Part shown: piece after piece, positions 12,583-14,465 of the stretch
Numbering within the stretch: position 1 is the first letter of the stretch
Layout of the letters: each line of letters opens with the position of its first letter
DNA from: VMGX01 sp038065915
GTDB taxonomy: Bacteria; Patescibacteriota; Minisyncoccia; Phycocordibacterales; 21-14-all-36-13
Direction: 5' to 3'
Length of the DNA: 14,465 nucleotides
Assembly: GCA_038065915.1 (NCBI GenBank)
Contig: JBBTPZ010000021.1
Location: 1 to 14,465 of the forward strand
Translations under genes and position numbers: made by a program
The notes under the pieces: generated by a model
Told to the model about the DNA's origin: nothing
The model's database searches: none
The model's input: the letters and a program-made list of their open reading frames with translations, nothing else

Positions 12583-13506
12583 TTAAATTTTCAAATATTT
12601 TTTTACAGCAAGATAACTTGATATGCCACCCAAAAACACACCTGACAAAACAAGGACGACAAAAATCTGCGCAAAATTATTTACATAGTAATTAAAGACA
12701 TTTGCCCCGCCAAAAAAGTTTTCTGTGAGAGGCGCCATCCATATTGTGACAGGATAAAACAAAATTAGAGCGATTAATGCGGACGATATCCCATACATTA
12801 TTCCTTCAACAACGAATGGACCTCGCACATAAAAATTACCAGCTCCAACAAGTTTCATAACAGAAATTTCTTCTCTTGATGTATAAATCGCTAAACGTAT
12901 TGTGTTGAAAATAATTAATATTGAGATAATCATAAATATAACAACCACACCAAAACTTAATTTATCTACAGATGAAATAATATCTGAGAGCTTGTCTATT
13001 GCAACTTTATTTTGAAAGAAATTTACTTTATCAACAATAGAAACTCCACCAGAAGATGTTTGATAATTTTCAAGGAAAGTCGCTATACTTTCATATTGAG
13101 AAGTTTCTTTGGCTCTAATATTAAAGTGAGCGCCGAGAGGGTTGTCATTTAATTCTTGAAGCGCTTGTAAAATAAGTTGGTCATTTTCGTGTCTTTTTTT
13201 AAATTCTTCTATGGACCGTTCTCTGGAAACATATTCAACAGAACTTACTTCCGGCAATTGTTCCAGAGAAGATTTTAATGAAATGATATCTTCTTCTGGT
13301 GCGGTTGTTACAAAATAAACATTTATATCTACTTTATTTTTTATTTGACTGAGTGAAGAATCAAGTATTGCCCCGATAAAAATTAAAGAGCCAATAACAA
13401 AAAGTGTTACCGTCATAACCAAAATTGACGCAAGAGTAACAAACCCATTTCTCCAGAAATTTATAAAACCATACTTAACTATTCTTTTTGTATTCATCCA
13501 GAACAT
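12583..13506 (-). CDS. ftsX: Cell division protein FtsX
   Basis: FtsX is the membrane partner of FtsE. Together they act at the division septum and in other bacteria activate peptidoglycan hydrolases through an extracellular loop. The 307 residues show the typical start MFWMNTKRIVKYGFINFWRN, a first membrane segment at about 22-47, an extracytoplasmic domain of about 135 residues, and three further membrane segments near 185-207, 230-252 and 278-300. The cytoplasmic SREEISVMKLVGAG segment after the second one is the coupling region typical of FtsX. I kept the first ATG because FWxNxKR is the family's usual beginning, although ATG at 13497 is possible. The gene lies 137 bases after ftsE, a longer gap than the usual overlap, and that gap contains a four-copy heptamer repeat. 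Confidence 0.95.
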   Translation of the reverse strand: MFWMNTKRIVKYGFINFWRNGFVTLASILVMTVTLFVIGSLIFIGAILDSSLSQIKNKVDINVYFVTTAPEEDIISLKSSLEQLPEVSSVEYVSRERSIEEFKKRHENDQLILQALQELNDNPLGAHFNIRAKETSQYESIATFLENYQTSSGGVSIVDKVNFFQNKVAIDKLSDIISSVDKLSFGVVVIFMIISILIIFNTIRLAIYTSREEISVMKLVGAGNFYVRGPFVVEGIMYGISSALIALILFYPVTIWMAPLTENFFGGANVFNYYVNNFAQIFVVLVLSGVFLGGISSYLAVKKYLKI

Positions 13507-13533
13507 ATCAAAAAAATTCTTTGAATTTTTTAA

Positions 13534-13561
13534 ATTTCTAATTTCTAATTTCTAATTTCTA
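13534..13561. repeat. Four tandem ATTTCTA heptamers between ftsE and ftsX
   Basis: Four exact 7-base units lie 28 bases upstream of the ftsX ATG. On the minus strand they read TAGAAAT. This is a simple tandem repeat that could vary in number by slippage. Confidence 0.9.
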
Positions 13562-13643
13562 ATAAAATTTTCACCTCACTTCCAACATTAATTTTTCTAA
13601 TTAATCATTTCATTGGAAATTGGGTATTGGACATTTGTAATTT

Positions 13644-14354
13644 TTAAATAATATATTTTCCGTTTTCATTATCTCTTATTATTTTACCATTTTCCATAGT
13701 AATAACTCTATTGTTTAGTGAATCTATAACACCTTTATTGTGAGTCGTTAATATAACGGTAGTTCCTATATCATTTATTTTTTTTAAAATTTGGGCAATC
13801 TCGTATGTATTTATTGGGTCAAGGTTTCCAGTGGGCTCATCGGCTATCAAAACCTCTGGCTGATTAACAATTGCGCGAGCAATCGCCAATCTTTGTTTCT
13901 CCCCGCCAGAAAGCTCGCTTGGGAAATTCCATATTTTGTTTCCTAAATCAACCAAATCAAGAACATGTGGAACATCTAATTCTATTTCTCTATCTTCTCT
14001 ACCGCATGCTTCCATCGCGAACGCAACATTTTCATAGGCCGTCTTTCCTGGTATCAAACGAAAGTCCTGAAAAACTGTTCCTATTTTTCTTCTATAGTAT
14101 GTTATATCTTTTCTGTTTAAAGAATGGACATCTGTTGTATCAAAATATACTTTTCCTTCTGTTGGTTTTTCTTCTGCTAAAAGCATTTTCAATAATGTTG
14201 TTTTCCCCGCGCCTGAATGTCCAACGATTGAAACAAATTCATTTTTACCAATGCTAAGTGTAACTCCATCAAGAGCAATAGCATTTTCTGAATACATTTT
14301 TTTAACATTATCAAAATGTATTATATTTTCGTTCTTTTTTGGGTCTGAATGCAT
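13644..14354 (-). CDS. ftsE: Cell division ATP-binding protein FtsE
   Basis: FtsE is the cytoplasmic ATPase of the FtsEX complex. The 236-residue protein carries a full ABC ATPase set: Walker A GHSGAGKT (45-52), Q-loop VFQDFRLIPGKTAYENVAF (94-112), signature LSGGEKQ (148-154), Walker B VLIADEPTG (168-176) and the switch histidine in TTHNKG (H205). The DFRLIPGKTAYENVA wording after the Q-loop distinguishes FtsE from other small ABC ATPases. Length is slightly above the usual 220-230, with a short charged tail. The ATG (14352-14354) is formed by one copy of a 15-base direct repeat whose second copy lies 75 bases upstream; no useful Shine-Dalgarno is present, though the annotated start fits the family. 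ftsX follows after 137 bases. Confidence 0.96.
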   Translation of the reverse strand: MHSDPKKNENIIHFDNVKKMYSENAIALDGVTLSIGKNEFVSIVGHSGAGKTTLLKMLLAEEKPTEGKVYFDTTDVHSLNRKDITYYRRKIGTVFQDFRLIPGKTAYENVAFAMEACGREDREIELDVPHVLDLVDLGNKIWNFPSELSGGEKQRLAIARAIVNQPEVLIADEPTGNLDPINTYEIAQILKKINDIGTTVILTTHNKGVIDSLNNRVITMENGKIIRDNENGKYII

Positions 14355-14441
14355 CCTGTAGTGAAAAATGACATTGCTCTAAAAGAGCACGGCTATTTTT
14401 GTTATTAATGTTGATAAATTTTCTTTCATCCTGTAGTGAAA
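14352..14441. repeat. Pair of 15-base direct repeats at the ftsE start
   Basis: CATCCTGTAGTGAAA occurs at 14352-14366 and 14427-14441. On the minus strand each copy ends in ATG: the proximal one supplies the ftsE start, the distal one opens a 16-codon frame (14429-14379) that stops inside a small hairpin (TGCTCT-AAA-AGAGCA, 14375-14389). Confidence 0.85.
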
Positions 14442-14465
14442 TTTCAAATTGTTTTCTCTATTAAT

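Noticed and set aside
13534..13561. CRISPR-like array
   Set aside because: The heptamers are directly adjacent without spacers. The ATCTGCG clusters also have units too short and spacers too uneven for a CRISPR.
1..14465. tRNA or rRNA genes
   Set aside because: No cloverleaf-like segment with T-arm consensus and no rRNA-like stretch was noticed on either strand.

Overview
The window is AT-rich and every gene I can support reads on the minus strand. The gene content and style point to a candidate phyla radiation (Patescibacteria) genome, most likely Parcubacteria-like. The evidence is the divergent but recognisable GatB, SecA, CTP synthase and FtsEX, the near absence of Shine-Dalgarno sequences, the very lysine- and AAA-rich coding, and above all a giant repetitive surface protein that begins with a small helix-turn-helix domain. 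That architecture is one I know from this group. UGA serves as a stop (gatB and a 48-codon zinc ribbon gene), so the UGA-glycine code of Gracilibacteria/SR1 does not apply. The lineage call is inference from these features; no marker gene search was possible.

Layout, from high to low coordinates (the direction of transcription). ftsE and ftsX (14354-12583) encode the divisome ABC-type complex. pyrG (12379-10733) follows after a 203-base gap full of inverted repeats. Next is an 883-base gene-poor stretch (9850-10732) made of repeat elements, a tiny lysine-rich reading frame with a strong terminator, a single DnaA-box-like site, and a 103-base imperfect inverted repeat just ahead of secA. secA (9849-7333) is followed by an accessory island: a REP-associated Y1/HUH transposase (RAYT) with its own palindrome upstream, downstream and inside its coding sequence, then a dinJ-yafQ toxin-antitoxin pair with a visible promoter and a palindromic operator candidate, then a 48-codon zinc ribbon gene. 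gatB (5763-4279) ends inside a perfect 17-base-pair inverted repeat. A 527-base intergenic region (3752-4278) carries several related 10-mers and a 34-base perfect palindrome. The rest of the window (3751 to 1) is a single open frame of 1250 codons with no stop, running off the left edge. It encodes the N-terminal part of a giant protein with a cytoplasmic helix-turn-helix head, one membrane segment followed by an AEA signal-peptidase-like site, a Ser/Thr/Pro linker, a short coiled coil, and a long Thr/Ser/Asn-rich region with phage-tail-fibre-like repeats.

How the genes relate: the housekeeping genes (cell division, CTP synthesis, protein export, tRNA-dependent amidation) are single genes separated by repeat-rich spacers rather than tight operons. 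The most unusual content is the giant helix-turn-helix/surface protein with its upstream array of related sites, and the several palindrome families that look mobile. One family is tied to the RAYT. Another, built on ATCTGCG, has expanded both between genes and inside the essential gene gatB.
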